DNA of 9,561 nt from positions 1 through 9,561 of the forward strand of contig DQOE01000080.1 in assembly GCA_015658765.1 (NCBI GenBank). Direction: 5' to 3'. The stretch's first letter is position 1; every line of letters begins with the position of its first letter. The notes under the pieces were generated by a model that had not been told where the DNA came from, searched no databases, and saw only the letters and a list, made by a program, of their open reading frames with translations. This stretch comes from Verrucomicrobiota bacterium (GTDB lineage: Bacteria; Verrucomicrobiota; Verrucomicrobiia; Limisphaerales; UBA1096). A program made the translations under genes and the position numbers. This document shows positions 8,585-9,561 of this stretch, one piece after another.

Positions 8585-9160
8585 GTGCTTGGTCAAGCGA
8601 TGCGAACGGTGCGGGATATCTGCGTTTTTTGCGGGGCATCTGCGGGGAGCGATCCTGCGTACGCCGAGGCGGCCCGCGCGCTTGGCCAGGCGATGGCCAG
8701 TCGGGGGCTGGGCTTGGTTTACGGCGCGGGCAACATCGGCCTAATGGGTGTCCTGGCCGATGCGGTCTTGGCCGAAGGTGGCCGGGCGGTTGGGGTGATT
8801 CCGCAGAAACTTGTCGATCGGGAGTTGGCGCATCAGGGACTGGCCAAGCTGCACGTGGTGGCCGCCATGCACGAGCGGAAGGAGAAGATGCATGAGTTGT
8901 GCGACGCCTACATCGCGCTGCCGGGCGGCATCGGCACGATGGAGGAATTTTTCGAGGCGGTGACGTGGCGGCAGCTCGGCTACCACAACAAGCCGATCGC
9001 GGTGCTAAACATCGGTGGCTTTTACGACGGCATCGAGAGCTTCTTCGCGACGATGCAGCGCGACGGTTTTCTGCACTCAGATCATCGCGATCTGTTCTTC
9101 ATGGAGACCGATGCGGCGAGGCTGCTCGATCGCTTGGCGGATCAATTCCGGGCGCGGTAA
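8585..9160 (+). CDS. LOG-family (TIGR00730) nucleotide phosphoribohydrolase
   Basis: The protein has 191 residues from GTG 8585 or 186 from ATG 8600, both normal for the family. It is a Rossmann-like protein with the family start V-F-C-G-A-S-A-G at 14-21, V-Y-G-A-G-N-I-G-L-M-G at 45-55, an arginine in M-H-E-R-K-E-K-M at 95-102, and the signature L-P-G-G-I-G-T-M-E-E at 112-121. The arginine and the signature glutamate form the active site in characterised members, which release the base from nucleoside 5'-monophosphates, including cytokinin ribotides. In bacteria the usual role is probably AMP-like nucleotide or purine handling; the substrate cannot be read from sequence. It is cytoplasmic with no signal peptide. 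It follows the sulfatase after 3 nt, and a diverged palindrome copy lies between the two possible starts. Its last 19 bp overlap the opposing lamin-tail gene. Confidence 0.92.
   Translation: MLGQAMRTVRDICVFCGASAGSDPAYAEAARALGQAMASRGLGLVYGAGNIGLMGVLADAVLAEGGRAVGVIPQKLVDRELAHQGLAKLHVVAAMHERKEKMHELCDAYIALPGGIGTMEEFFEAVTWRQLGYHNKPIAVLNIGGFYDGIESFFATMQRDGFLHSDHRDLFFMETDAARLLDRLADQFRAR
8586..8599. repeat. Diverged palindrome copy, 12/14, at the LOG start
   Basis: Reads TGCTTGGTCAAGCG and fills the interval between the GTG start at 8585 and the ATG at 8600. If translated it encodes L-G-Q-A. Confidence 0.55.
8679..8692. repeat. Palindrome copy, 13/14
   Basis: One base differs (G for A at position 11). 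It lies in the LOG gene and encodes A-L-G-Q-A at residues 32-36. Confidence 0.75.
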
Positions 9161-9561
9161 AACTGGCGTGCCACCTCCGCAGTGATCGACGTCGGGCTGT
9201 TGGCATCAATGTCATTCCAGGGGCCGGTGGCGTTGGTCGAGGATTGAAGTTTGCCCTCGAAATCAATCCTTATCGCGCCATCTGCTTGTCTGGTAACGGA
9301 TATTGTAGGGATGCTTTCGATCCCGTCCCATACATCTTTATCCAGGATTACCCACTCTGAATCTTCAGGATTTGTTCCCGCTGATGCCGCCCAATCGGTG
9401 TTTCCCTGATTAATAAAGTTCTTTCTGATTAATGTATGATCCTTGGTTGCGTTTGATACTCCTGCAACACTCCAACCGCTTCCTGGGTCGTCTCCGGCAA
9501 TGTCGCCGATAACATCAATTACTTCATAGCTTTCCTTTGTTCCTTTTACCAGGGCATAGGC
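9142..9561 (-). CDS. C-terminal part of a lamin-tail-domain protein (5' end outside window)
   Basis: Reading the minus strand from 9561, the frame gcc-tat-gcc-ctg stays open for 139 codons to TGA at 9144-9142. No ATG occurs in it, so the start lies outside the window. Visible residues about 1-80 match the second half of a lamin-tail domain: A-Y-A-L-V-K-G, I-D-V-I-G-D-I-A-G, P-G-S-G-W-S-V-A-G, H-T-L-I-R-K, N-T-D-W-A-A-S-A-G-T-N and S-E-W-V-I-L. This beta-fold is common in secreted bacterial nucleases, phosphatases and CotH-type surface proteins; the catalytic part, if any, is not visible. Residues about 90-139 are the short PVC-type module (F-E-G-K-L-Q-S-S-T-N, G-P-W-N-D-I, Q-F-Y-R-A-R-N) also found at the end of the thioredoxin-fold protein. 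The stop falls within the LOG gene, giving a 19-bp tail-to-tail overlap. The gene is visibly more AT-rich than its neighbour and has no palindrome copy. Confidence 0.85.
   Translation of the reverse strand, partial: AYALVKGTKESYEVIDVIGDIAGDDPGSGWSVAGVSNATKDHTLIRKNFINQGNTDWAASAGTNPEDSEWVILDKDVWDGIESIPTISVTRQADGAIRIDFEGKLQSSTNATGPWNDIDANSPTSITAEVARQFYRARN

Overview
The window looks like chromosomal DNA of a PVC-superphylum bacterium, most likely Verrucomicrobiota with Planctomycetota as the alternative. This is inferred from gene content: a secreted sulfatase, a large secreted CehA/McbA-type PHP protein, a secreted beta-propeller 'sugar dehydrogenase-like' protein next to the end of a probable c-type-cytochrome-family protein, a lamin-tail-domain protein, and two proteins ending in the short beta-rich module that closes with an F-Y-R motif. 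No rRNA, tRNA, CRISPR array, insertion sequence or phage gene is visible.

Layout. (1) Positions 2-688 and 672-2177 (+): the tail of a gene that begins before the window, then a complete secreted beta-propeller protein, overlapping by 17 bp. (2) Positions 6958-2188 (-): a tight three-gene operon of a secreted thioredoxin-fold protein, glycerol kinase (glpK; ATGA overlap) and a secreted CehA/McbA-type protein with a large uncharacterised C-terminal region (8-nt gap). It converges on region 1 with only 10 bp between stop codons. (3) Positions 7067-9160 (+): a secreted sulfatase and a LOG-family phosphoribohydrolase with 3 nt between them, divergent from the thioredoxin operon. (4) Positions 9561-9142 (-): the 3' part of a lamin-tail-domain protein that starts outside the window. 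It has no start codon here, so it is easily missed. Its stop lies inside the last codons of the LOG gene.

The most striking signal is not a gene. A palindrome with consensus CGCTTGGCCAAGCG occurs eight times at 12/14 or better between 2897 and 8692. Three copies are perfect, and the 8-bp core TTGGCCAA occurs ten times between 2900 and 8526. It is absent from 1-2180 and 9161-9561. Most copies lie inside genes, always in one of two reading frames (giving Leu-Ala-Lys-Arg or Leu-Gly-Gln-Ala). It resembles in style the highly iterated palindrome HIP1 of cyanobacteria but has a different sequence. Two copies lie in the divergent promoter region, one exactly in the spacer of the best sigma70-like promoter. 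One replaces the allosteric loop of glycerol kinase.

How the genes work together is only partly visible. Five of the eight proteins carry or probably carry export signals, fitting a bacterium that processes extracellular or periplasmic sulfated or complex organic matter. Glycerol kinase and the LOG enzyme are cytoplasmic. No glpF or glpD accompanies glpK, so the grouping does not by itself define a pathway.
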